A stretch of DNA of 23,964 nucleotides from a virus, in IMG/VR virus record IMGVR_UViG_3300012355_000007, positions 1 to 23,964 of that record, one strand, 5' to 3'. Of this stretch, positions 13,786-20,524 are shown piece by piece. The notes beneath the pieces were generated by a model. The model did no database searches and had not been told where the DNA came from. It saw nothing but the letters and a program-made list of their open reading frames with translations. The translations under genes were made by a program, and so were the position numbers. The first letter of the stretch is position 1; every line of letters starts with the position of its first letter.

Positions 13786-15149
13786 TGAGTTGGACCTATA
13801 CGCCGGGCAATGTCGGTACTGTCGATCGCGATTGGATTCGCCTTCAGGTCGGCGACACCGATACGAGCGATCAGTTGTTGAGTAACGAAGAGCTCGACGG
13901 AATTCTTACGCGCGAGGCCCGGCGCGACCTGGCGGCCGTGCGCGCCGCGGAGGAGATTGCGGCCAAGTTCTCCCGCTTCGGCTCTCAGGAAGTCTCGCGC
14001 GCCTATGCCACGCTTGCCGATCGGCTCAACGCGTACCTTCAGATCAGTTCCGGGACGTGGAGCTATTCAGGCAATCCGAACACTACTACCCGCGACAAGG
14101 TTCGCTTCTTCATCGGCGACACGGACCCCGGCCGGCAATGGCTCAACAACGCCGAGATCGATGAGGCCCTCGTGGTCGAGCCCCGAATCGAGTTCGCTGC
14201 CGCGATCTGCGTTGAGGCGATGGTCGGGAAGATGAAGCCCCGGGGCGCCGGAGATACGACGCGCGGCGACATCGCAATGATCGACCGTCTGATGCAGCTT
14301 GCCGAGAAACTGCGGATGCGAGGCCGAGTGGCTACCGGAACCTGGACTTACTCAGGCAACCCGGCCTCGTCGCCCCGCAATATGGTCCGCTTCTTGATCG
14401 GCGACATTGAGCAGGGAGATCAGCAAATCAACGACGCCGAGATTGACGCGATCCTTGCCGTCGAGGGCCGGCCGCACTTCGCGGCTGCGACCTGTGCGCG
14501 AACTCTTTCGATCAACTACGCGCTGCACCGCAAGGCCGAAAAGGCTCAATATTACGGCGCCCTCGCTGCGCAGCTTGAACTTCACAAAGAGATTCATGCC
14601 GGCGCCTGGACTTACTCCGGCGACCCGAACGCTTCGGCCCTGGATAAAGTTCGCTTCCTCGTCGGCGACGTCAACCCGGACAGCAAGCTGCTCAACAACG
14701 CCGAGATCACGGAGGCTTTGCAGGATGAACCGCGGCCGCATTTCGCCGCCGCTCGCTGCGCTGAGGCTCTCGCCGCGCGCTTCGCTACGCAAATTGACGC
14801 CGGCGCGCAATCCGTCAGGTCGTCGCGTTATCTCGAGCTCGCGAAGCGACTGAAAGATCAAGCCGAGTTGGTACAGACCGGGGCATGGACCTATAACGCG
14901 GCTGACACTGAGACCGCTCGCAATTGGGTGCGCTTGCGGATCGGAGACGCGGATTTGAACCGTCAGCTTTTGAATGACGCCGAGCTTGATTCCTTCATTG
15001 CGCTCGGTACTAATAGGGCTGCCGCTGCTGCTGCTGCTGCAAAATCCCTTGCCGCTCGATACGGATCGATGGGAGATGAAAAACGATCGAAGCATTTCGC
15101 CGATCTATCGGCCGATCTTTACGCCGAAGGGGGGCCGGATTACTTATGA
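13785..15149 (+). CDS. head-tail adaptor protein with five tandem adaptor domains
   Basis: A 454-residue protein composed of five copies of one unit of about 88-95 residues. They begin at W3, W92, W187, W275 and W368, each with [ST/A]W[TS]Y, then VR[FL]xxGD (for example VRFFIGDTDPG), then LLN[ND]AE[IL]D, then a helix (FAAAxCAEALAARF) and a second helix (YLELAKRL). One such unit is the usual size of a phage head-tail connector of the HK97 gp6 / SPP1 gp15 type, which forms a ring under the portal. Five in one chain is unusual. In the fifth unit the helix has become a run of eight alanines through a GCA-repeat copy. I start at the ATG at 13785; no ribosome site is evident. Confidence 0.8.
   Translation: MSWTYTPGNVGTVDRDWIRLQVGDTDTSDQLLSNEELDGILTREARRDLAAVRAAEEIAAKFSRFGSQEVSRAYATLADRLNAYLQISSGTWSYSGNPNTTTRDKVRFFIGDTDPGRQWLNNAEIDEALVVEPRIEFAAAICVEAMVGKMKPRGAGDTTRGDIAMIDRLMQLAEKLRMRGRVATGTWTYSGNPASSPRNMVRFLIGDIEQGDQQINDAEIDAILAVEGRPHFAAATCARTLSINYALHRKAEKAQYYGALAAQLELHKEIHAGAWTYSGDPNASALDKVRFLVGDVNPDSKLLNNAEITEALQDEPRPHFAAARCAEALAARFATQIDAGAQSVRSSRYLELAKRLKDQAELVQTGAWTYNAADTETARNWVRLRIGDADLNRQLLNDAELDSFIALGTNRAAAAAAAAKSLAARYGSMGDEKRSKHFADLSADLYAEGGPDYL
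15018..15040 (-). repeat. dispersed GCA repeat, copy 9
   Basis: Five GCA units then GCGGCAGC on the strand opposite to the gene. Read as poly-alanine in the helix of the fifth adaptor domain; the tail motif is missing. Confidence 0.6.
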
Positions 15150-15640
15150 TGAGATATTGGGATACTTGTTCGGCCATGCTTTTCGACGACTCCGAGTGGC
15201 TTTCGGCCTGGCTCCGGTGGGGCAGGGGACCCGTGCGCGATCAGATGCAAGGCTTTGTTGTCGGCGATACGAAAGAGCTCAATGTCTTTCCGGAGATTCC
15301 ATTCCTCCGCTCAGGCGTTACCCGGGTGATCACGAAGGCGTGGCTCACGATCAAGAGTCCGGAGGCGGCAAATGATCCGGCTGAGAATGCGGCATGGGGG
15401 TCTTCAGGCGGCATGCAGACGATTACTGCAACGCTTGTGGCCGGCCGGGGTGTGATCCTGAATCCTGCCGAGGCGAGCCCGGAATTACGCTTCGATATTA
15501 CGGCCGCGAATAGCGCGCTTCTCTCTCCGCACAAAATCTACCATTGCTCGATCCAGGTGAAGATGGATGACGGCGCATTGTACGAAGTCGAGCGCTTCAC
15601 CTTCGAGACTGAGCGGCAGATCACGACTGCGACGACCTGA
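15146..15640 (+). CDS. hypothetical structural protein, beta-sandwich type
   Basis: A 164-residue protein. After about 30 residues comes a strand-rich domain: GFVVGDTKELNVFPEIPFLR, TRVITKAWLTIKSP, MQTITATLVAG, IYHCSIQVKMDDGALYEVER. This resembles the small beta-sandwich modules of tail and baseplate proteins. It shares an ATGA overlap with the adaptor gene and ends three bases before the fibre gene. It is therefore likely to be a virion component near the head-tail junction or the fibre. The family is not identified. Confidence 0.55.
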   Translation: MMRYWDTCSAMLFDDSEWLSAWLRWGRGPVRDQMQGFVVGDTKELNVFPEIPFLRSGVTRVITKAWLTIKSPEAANDPAENAAWGSSGGMQTITATLVAGRGVILNPAEASPELRFDITAANSALLSPHKIYHCSIQVKMDDGALYEVERFTFETERQITTATT

Positions 15641-15642
15641 TT

Positions 15643-17076
15643 ATGGCTGGTGAATTTTCCAGGGAGAACTTTATACGCTTCCGTATCGGCAGTGCGGTAA
15701 TGTTAGATATAACGCCTGCCTGGCTGCGGGTTCTCTCTCCCTTCGGGGCCGCGCCTCAGATACTCGATCCGACTGGGCAAGGGCTGGTCGGCGTTTCGGC
15801 TGAAATCCGATATAGGGGCCCTATTAATGTCATTCCCGGCGACATCCTGAAGGCCGGCCTCCAGGCGGCGCCCGCCCACGGCCGTATATTCATTGTCCGC
15901 CAGGTACAGCGTGAATCTGACGCGAACCTGTTTCAATGCGCTGAAATCGCCGCTCCCATTCCGGACGAATTCGACGACGAACGCGAGCTCATCTGGACTC
16001 AGCTCGGCGGCAACGTTTTCTTTACTACCAACGAAATATTTGGCGGTTCGATGCAGACAAGCCTCCCCGCGGGAACTAAGCCGATCCTCGAACACGCGCT
16101 GATTCAACTTATTTCCGGCGATTTCGATATCTGGACTCGATTGAGGACTGACGCTGGCGGCGCCGCGGTCCGCAACGCCCTTATTGGATTGCAGATCCCC
16201 AGTACACTGACCGGCATCTTTATTGGATTCAGAGATAATGGCGCGAGTAGCGAGCCTGTGCGCTATGACGTCCTGACCGGCACGCCGAGTTTCGTTACGA
16301 CGACTTCCACCGGCCCGGTGGCTTCCTCCGCGACTTACTATTATGTCCGCTTGCGGCGCCGCGGTAGATTTTTCCGCACCTTTTTTAAGACCAGCCCGGG
16401 TGAGCCTGTCGCTGAATCCGATTGGACTCAACTTCATCCCAGCGGTTCTTTCTTTTTCTCCAGCTCGGACAATACTAGGCTCGGCCTTTTCGGATTTACG
16501 AATAATTCGGCGGCGGGCATCGCGCGATGGGATTTCATCAGGCATTGGATTCCGGATTCTCCTACAGATTCTGTTATGTTTAACAACGTCCCGATCTGCA
16601 TTCATCGAAACCTCACCACGGTCGGCAACGTCGGCGCGGGCATAGATAGCCTGCACAGTTTTCCGCTTCCGGCAAATTCTCTAGCGCTGGACGGTGACTG
16701 GGTCAGGTTCACTTATAGTGGGACTTTTGCCGCCAATGACAACGACAAAAGAATTCGTATCAGTATTGACGGTCAGTTATTGGAGGATTTTGGGCTCACT
16801 GACATCGACGCGGGAGTGTGGCGGGTAGTCGGGGAATATATGAGGGTGTCAGCGACGACTGTTCGCGCAAGCTCTCTGGCTATGTATGGTGAGCCATTAG
16901 TGGCCGATGAGGCCGTTATTGCTGGCACTCCCGACATTATCTTCCTGCCTCGTAATACTTTGCTGACTGTGGCCAACCTTAACTCAAACCCTGTTACTTT
17001 ACTCGTGGAGGCAGAGGCTACGGCGAACGATGACGTGACCCAGAATAAGAGCATTATCGAACTCTGCCGGCAGTGA
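15643..17076 (+). CDS. tail fibre / receptor-binding-type protein
   Basis: A 477-residue protein made almost entirely of beta strands. Residues about 1-115 are an N-terminal attachment domain. Residues about 145-270 resemble a concanavalin/LamG-like jelly roll (FDIWTRLRTD, LTGIFIGFRDNG, YYYVRLRRRGRFFRTFF, SDWTQLHPSG). Residues about 325-477 resemble a C-terminal phage tail module (LHSFPLPANSLALDGDWVRF, SGTFAANDNDKRIRISIDGQ, GVWRVVGEYMRVSATT). No signal peptide is present. By fold and by position at the end of the structural genes it probably binds the host surface. No ribosome site precedes the ATG, so coupling to the gene three bases upstream is likely. Confidence 0.65.
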   Translation: MAGEFSRENFIRFRIGSAVMLDITPAWLRVLSPFGAAPQILDPTGQGLVGVSAEIRYRGPINVIPGDILKAGLQAAPAHGRIFIVRQVQRESDANLFQCAEIAAPIPDEFDDERELIWTQLGGNVFFTTNEIFGGSMQTSLPAGTKPILEHALIQLISGDFDIWTRLRTDAGGAAVRNALIGLQIPSTLTGIFIGFRDNGASSEPVRYDVLTGTPSFVTTTSTGPVASSATYYYVRLRRRGRFFRTFFKTSPGEPVAESDWTQLHPSGSFFFSSSDNTRLGLFGFTNNSAAGIARWDFIRHWIPDSPTDSVMFNNVPICIHRNLTTVGNVGAGIDSLHSFPLPANSLALDGDWVRFTYSGTFAANDNDKRIRISIDGQLLEDFGLTDIDAGVWRVVGEYMRVSATTVRASSLAMYGEPLVADEAVIAGTPDIIFLPRNTLLTVANLNSNPVTLLVEAEATANDDVTQNKSIIELCRQ

Positions 17077-17082
17077 TCGAAC

Positions 17083-17265
17083 GTGAACTATCAACCCTGG
17101 CTTGAATTTGTGGCTGTTCTTGCCGGCTCCGTCTTCGGCGCCTACCTGGCGGTGCGAGTTACGCTCGCCCGGATGGATGAGCAGATCAAGGCGCAGGGCG
17201 ATATGATTAAAGATCACGGCAAACGCATCGAGCGCCTGGAGGACGTCCACTTCAGGGGGGACTAG
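17083..17265 (+). CDS. holin-like small membrane protein
   Basis: A 60-residue protein with one transmembrane helix (about 7-28, WLEFVAVLAGSVFGAYLAVR) followed by a charged heptad-type helix (MDEQIKAQGDMIKDHGKRIE). This is the layout of XhlA-like and other single-span lysis accessory proteins. It starts at a GTG seven bases after the fibre gene and is the last gene before a terminator, a common holin position. No endolysin accompanies it, so the lysis role is tentative. Confidence 0.5.
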   Translation: MNYQPWLEFVAVLAGSVFGAYLAVRVTLARMDEQIKAQGDMIKDHGKRIERLEDVHFRGD

Positions 17266-17278
17266 GGAAACTTTTCGA

Positions 17279-17307
17279 TTGCGGGGCGGGCAAGTTGCGT
17301 ATATATT
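17279..17307 (+). promoter_or_regulatory. promoter-like sequence upstream of a short transcript
   Basis: TTGCGG (17279-17284), 17 bases, TATATT (17302-17307). Spacing is ideal. No gene follows; the transcript would run about 100 bases into the terminator at 17374-17414. Confidence 0.5.
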
Positions 17308-17313
17308 GATCGC

Positions 17314-17416
17314 ATCACACAGTCTTTACTTCTTCAAGTTGAGACCTCCATGTAGTTGATTGGTTCCATAGGCAAAGGCCCTTCGGGATGTTGAGCGCGA
17401 CCGAAGGGCTTTTCGC
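17314..17416 (+). ncRNA. candidate small RNA
   Basis: A promoter-like sequence ends at 17307 and a strong terminator ends near 17414, framing about 100 bases with no open frame of note. This could be a phage small RNA, or the terminator may simply end the late operon. Confidence 0.3.
17374..17414 (+). terminator. intrinsic terminator of the late operon
   Basis: GCCCTTCGG (17378-17386) pairs with CCGAAGGGC (17401-17409). The stem is extended by an A-rich/T-rich flank and followed by a T-run. The A-tract on the 5' side makes it potentially bidirectional. Confidence 0.8.
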
Positions 17417-17573
17417 TTTTCTCGCCTTTTACCTGACTTTGTATCAATGGAGTTCTGGCGGGCCCGCCGCCGCGCCGTGTTTGCGAGGGAGCCCGCAAGC
17501 CTTAGGGAAGGCGGATATAATAACTGTATCGATATGGTTCGCGTCTGATAAGGAATCTTACGTAATAAAAAGG

Positions 17574-17613
17574 GAAGCCGCCAGTAACTCGAAAGCTATT
17601 GGCGGCTTCTTTT
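17574..17613. terminator. bidirectional intrinsic terminator
   Basis: GAAGCCGCCA (17574-17583) pairs with TGGCGGCTTC (17600-17609). TTTT follows on the plus strand and an A-run precedes it, giving a U-run on the minus strand. It probably ends the leftward operon of 17701-23915 and catches any plus-strand readthrough. Confidence 0.8.
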
Positions 17614-17700
17614 GTGGCCTTGCGGCCTTTTTGCGTCTGCCTCAGTTGGGCTGCAAAAAATCTTGCGGTCGTGTGACCTGATCGAAGACTAACACACTTG

Positions 17701-18705
17701 CTATTGCGCCACAAGGAAAACGTCCCACGCCCATCTTCCTACCTGGGCTCCGCGCGAATCCCTCACCTTAGCCCTATACCTGAACTGATTGCCGTTTTCG
17801 TCTGTGCGCTTCGACTCCTTGTAGTCCAGATCGAGGACCGCAATCCCGAGATCCGCGAGTGTGTGAAGCTCATTGGGTTCGGAAATCCCATTGTGATTTG
17901 AGTCTTGCCACAGCCTCAAGCGTGAGAAGATGGAATCCCTGTTGTCTATCTGGCCATCTCCATTGTCATGCTCGGCCAGGGCAAGAAAGCCGTTTCTCGA
18001 TTTCCCTTGCGGCGGATCATTTTGTGGTGTGGCGCTCCCGAATAATTCGGCGCCGTTGTCTATGCGCCCATTTCCGTCTTGATCGAGCCCGAGCCATGCA
18101 TCATCCGAATTGGTGGAAGTCCATGAAAGACGCTCTGGTGTACCGTCATTGTTGAGATCAAAATTGACGCCGTTTTTGGCGTTCGTAAGATCGAAGCCGT
18201 CGCCGTTTATATCAATGATGATCGGCGTGCTCGGGTCGCAACCCTCCTCGTTGTAATCCGGGACGTTATTGCAATTTCTATCTTCCGCGACGCAGTAGAG
18301 GTATGCGCCGGGATGGAAATTGATATTACTGTCGTTGCAGTCGCCGCCGCCGCAACACGTGTCCCCATACCCGTCGCCGTCGCCGTCCCACAAGGAGTTG
18401 CAGGCTGAAACCAGGCAAGTCTCCTGACGATCATCTATATCTTGACATCCCCCTGCTTGTCCGTCGCATTGTGGCACGACCCAGAATATGCGCTTTGTCC
18501 CGCATGCCGGTGAGGTTAATATCTGGGTACGTGATAAAGTGCCCTGGCCGCCAGGGCAGCTACAAGTATACTGACTCACGTTTGTGACTGTGACGCAGAC
18601 TCCGTAAAACATCGCCTTGTTTGCGCCGGCGTGGACGCCCGGCGCTTTTGAGATGAGGGCGGCGCCTGCGGCGATTATCAGAAGCAATAGTATTTTTGTC
18701 TTCAC
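17701..18705 (-). CDS. secreted EF-hand-like calcium-binding protein
   Basis: A 334-residue exported protein. A signal peptide (residues 1-26, core ILLLLIIAAGAALI) is followed by a cysteine-rich region and the metal-binding segment WDGDGDGYGD ... DCNDSNINFHPGA ... DRNCN (106-147), the layout of MopE-like repeats. Then come calcium-loop motifs DINGDGFD (165), DLNNDGTPE (183), DQDGNGRIDNGAE (208), DNGDGQID (247) and DSNHNGISEPNE (268). The block LWQDSNHNGISEPNELHTL through GRWAWDVFLV closely matches the ends of large secreted proteins abundant in Blastocatellia. The GTG start has CAGGAGAAGG before it. It is the last gene of the leftward operon and likely host-derived cargo acting at the cell surface. 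Confidence 0.75.
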   Translation of the reverse strand: MKTKILLLLIIAAGAALISKAPGVHAGANKAMFYGVCVTVTNVSQYTCSCPGGQGTLSRTQILTSPACGTKRIFWVVPQCDGQAGGCQDIDDRQETCLVSACNSLWDGDGDGYGDTCCGGGDCNDSNINFHPGAYLYCVAEDRNCNNVPDYNEEGCDPSTPIIIDINGDGFDLTNAKNGVNFDLNNDGTPERLSWTSTNSDDAWLGLDQDGNGRIDNGAELFGSATPQNDPPQGKSRNGFLALAEHDNGDGQIDNRDSIFSRLRLWQDSNHNGISEPNELHTLADLGIAVLDLDYKESKRTDENGNQFRYRAKVRDSRGAQVGRWAWDVFLVAQ

Positions 18706-18744
18706 GTCCTTCTCCTGGTTTGGTTGATGAATGATGGTTGCTGC

Positions 18745-19374
18745 TTACCTGATGGGAAGCCAATTATTGGGGTTATTCTGGTCTCGCTTATATAGGTCTC
18801 CCCCGTTCCACATTAAGTCGTCGTCGAAGATCGCCGTCTCGAGAAAAAGACGAACCTCGCTTACTTTGTCGAATGACCTGGTTTTCAAGAACGATCGCAG
18901 CTTGTCGTGTTGATCGCCGGTCAAGGTTATTTCCACTTCCTCCCCCGGCTTCAGAATTTTGTCATAGCTCCGGTCGCCCGAGTCTTTGGGCCTGCGGCCG
19001 AAGATCAGTGCGCCGGTCATCATCGGCCCCGTGGCCTCTGTCTCGGGGAATTGTAGATCCAGCCTGAAATAAACGACGTTCTTGTCTGACGTGTTTTTAA
19101 AGGTAACTGCCAGGTCTTTCATCCAATCGTCGTCGCCTTCAAAATCTTCTTGACTCTCGGAGCCCGGGCGCAGCTCCAGAGCGCGGCCTGCGGCCTTTAC
19201 CTTGTCGAAGCTGAGGGGCATTTTTCGATGCTCATACTTCGTGATGGTTTTCTGGCGCGAGAGCCACAAAAGCGCCGCGGCCTTCCGCGGGCTCGACACG
19301 AAAAAGAGGCAGACCGAAAGCGCGATCAGAATGGCGCCATTCGCTGCGAGCTTTCTAAAACCCTGTCTTGACAT
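18745..19374 (-). CDS. membrane-anchored or exported acidobacterial protein
   Basis: A 209-residue protein with an N-terminal hydrophobic helix (about 13-29, GAILIALSVCLFFVSS), an uncleaved anchor or signal peptide. A periplasmic domain follows: DLAVTFKNTSDKNVVYFRLD (87-106), LILKPGEEVEI-type strand, EVRLFLETAIFDDDLMWNGG and a terminal KRDQNNPNNWLPI. I know this pattern from many uncharacterised proteins of Blastocatellia, present in several paralogues per genome; their function is unknown. AAGGAGG precedes the ATG. Its presence within a phage operon is the strongest clue to the host. The central fold resembles an immunoglobulin-like sandwich, which is inference. Confidence 0.65.
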   Translation of the reverse strand: MSRQGFRKLAANGAILIALSVCLFFVSSPRKAAALLWLSRQKTITKYEHRKMPLSFDKVKAAGRALELRPGSESQEDFEGDDDWMKDLAVTFKNTSDKNVVYFRLDLQFPETEATGPMMTGALIFGRRPKDSGDRSYDKILKPGEEVEITLTGDQHDKLRSFLKTRSFDKVSEVRLFLETAIFDDDLMWNGGDLYKRDQNNPNNWLPIR

Positions 19375-19391
19375 TAGTAACCTCCTTGAAT

Positions 19392-19925
19392 TTATAACCG
19401 GGCCATTACCTCAAGCTCCTTTTCCGGGGGGAGCTTTCCCCGCCAGGAACTTGTTATAACTCCGTCCTTGTTGACCAGTAGAAGTGTCGGCGTGCCCTGA
19501 ACTCCGAGCGAGTCGGGGCGTGCCTGCCTGACGTCATCGACGGCTATTCCAAGATCGCCGAGGTATTTCCTTCCGGCCTCTATTGATTGAGGCAGGACGG
19601 CGATTAAGCGTGTGCTTCCCTTTCGCGCATTCGTCATAGCTTTGTAAAAGGACGCGCTCTCCGTGCAAAAGTGACATCCTGTCGAGAGCACGAGCACGAG
19701 CGTTTGATCGCCCTTCTTCCAATCCACGTCTGGCAAGGTGATTGCCTTTCCGGTTAACCCGGCGTCGGCGGTCTGGCCGGCAGCGGGCTTGTTGTTGACC
19801 GCGGCGCCCTTCGATTGGGAGCCGGTGAGAAGATGGTTTTTGACTAAGACCGCGCCGATCAGGGCGGCGACGATGATTATAGCAATCTGTGATGCGAGTT
19901 CAATTTTTTGGGCTACTTTGTTCAT
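19392..19925 (-). CDS. membrane-anchored thioredoxin-like protein
   Basis: A 177-residue protein. A transmembrane anchor (about 12-30) and a glycine/alanine-rich linker lead to a thioredoxin-fold domain with the active site STGCHFCTES (C84-x2-C87) and the cis-proline in GVQGTPTLLLV. This matches TlpA/redoxin-type proteins facing the periplasm, which reduce or exchange disulfides. The next genes downstream encode exported proteins and the last is cysteine-rich, a plausible substrate. GGAGG precedes the ATG, and the ATG overlaps the stop of the preceding gene (ATGA), tying this host-like trio to the phage operon. Confidence 0.75.
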   Translation of the reverse strand: MNKVAQKIELASQIAIIIVAALIGAVLVKNHLLTGSQSKGAAVNNKPAAGQTADAGLTGKAITLPDVDWKKGDQTLVLVLSTGCHFCTESASFYKAMTNARKGSTRLIAVLPQSIEAGRKYLGDLGIAVDDVRQARPDSLGVQGTPTLLLVNKDGVITSSWRGKLPPEKELEVMARL

Positions 19926-20179
19926 GCCACCTCCGCGAGTTGTTCAGCCGCCGCGGCCAGCACGCCCACGACCGGCGATAATAAGTCTTCGATCTTCTTG
20001 CCGATCTCTGCGACCTCGGGATCAGTCCCCCGAAGCTGTAAGGTTCTGACCCAATGAAGCGCCTCTAGAATCTTGTCCGGCACATCTGCGACATCTAGGG
20101 CGCCCGCCCGTTGCCTGCTGCTGCTGCTGCTTTCTTCTGAACCTGAGAAGTTTAAAACTGATGATTCCCCGCTGGACAT
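19922..20179 (-). CDS. small hypothetical protein with serine tract
   Basis: An 85-residue protein. The first 25 residues are polar and include SSSSSRQRAG, encoded by a GCA-repeat copy; residues 28-85 are two amphipathic helices (VPDKILEALHWVRTLQL and IEDLLSPVVGVLAAAAEQLA). No family is recognised. AAGGAG precedes the ATG, and its stop overlaps the start of the thioredoxin-like gene, both good signs of a true gene. The two-helix form could be an oligomerisation unit; that is inference. Confidence 0.6.
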   Translation of the reverse strand: MSSGESSVLNFSGSEESSSSSRQRAGALDVADVPDKILEALHWVRTLQLRGTDPEVAEIGKKIEDLLSPVVGVLAAAAEQLAEVA

Positions 20180-20441
20180 CTCTTTTCTCCTTCAGTAATT
20201 CGTTGAGCGCGAGCGGCCCGATATAGGCCGCAACGAGTCTGACCCGGCCTCCACACGCTGAGCATTTTACTCGCTGTAAGACCTGATAGCCTACGACTTT
20301 TCGACGGCCGATCTTCGCCATTCCCGATGGTTTTGATAGCTCATAGCCTTGCGGATAGGGCGGCTTCGATCTCGGGTGTTTCCAGCCACTTAACGCGCTT
20401 TTGCCAGTACTGGCAATTCCCTGCTTTGCCAGTACTGGCAT
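20022..20441 (-). CDS. possible small zinc-knuckle protein overlapping two features
   Basis: A 139-codon frame from the ATG at 20441. The middle third looks protein-like: a basic segment PPYPQGYELSKPSGMAKIG, then QRVKCSACGGRVRL with a CxxC zinc knuckle, then YIGPLALNELLKEKRD. The N-terminal part reads through two copies of the 14-bp palindrome (MPVLAK, IASTGK). The last 52 codons overlap the start of the 85-aa gene in another frame and look like a shadow. A weak AAGG lies before the ATG; an alternative start is 20321 (MAKIGRRK). Either a true overlapping gene or one whose end has been lost. No function is assigned. Confidence 0.4.
   Translation of the reverse strand: MPVLAKQGIASTGKSALSGWKHPRSKPPYPQGYELSKPSGMAKIGRRKVVGYQVLQRVKCSACGGRVRLVAAYIGPLALNELLKEKRDVQRGIISFKLLRFRRKQQQQQATGGRPRCRRCAGQDSRGASLGQNLTASGD
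20111..20130 (-). repeat. dispersed GCA repeat, copy 10
   Basis: Five GCA units then GGCAA on the minus strand, the sense strand of the 85-aa gene. Read as SSSSS there and as QQQQQ in the overlapping frame. Confidence 0.75.
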
Positions 20442-20511
20442 TTTGGCCTTTTCCAGTTTTTTGCCAGTACTGGCAAACCGTGTGATCTCGACCACATTGC
20501 CAGTACTGGCA
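20402..20511. repeat. array of four perfect 14-bp palindromes
   Basis: TGCCAGTACTGGCA occurs identically at 20402-20415, 20427-20440, 20462-20475 and 20498-20511. The first and third copies extend to TTGCCAGTACTGGCAA. Start-to-start spacings are 25, 35 and 36 bp, and a degenerate half-site (TTCCAGT) lies between copies 2 and 3. No full copy occurs elsewhere in the window. It lies between the membrane-protein gene and the next leftward genes. Each palindrome suits a homodimer, and the clustering suggests an operator array, a partition/centromere-like site or origin iterons. Confidence 0.9.
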
Positions 20512-20524
20512 GAGCCCCCCGCCT

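Larger units (their letters stand above)
17266..17700. other. non-coding junction between converging operons
   Basis: About 435 bases with two intrinsic terminators, one well-spaced promoter-like sequence, an isolated TATAAT near 17515, and a 12-bp palindrome GGCGGGCCCGCC at 17457-17468. The one open frame (17388-17681) runs through both terminators and is not credible. Confidence 0.6.

Noticed and set aside
20402-20511. CRISPR array
   Set aside because: The repeated unit is only 14 bp, is a perfect palindrome, and the spacers are 11-22 bp and uneven. No cas gene is near.
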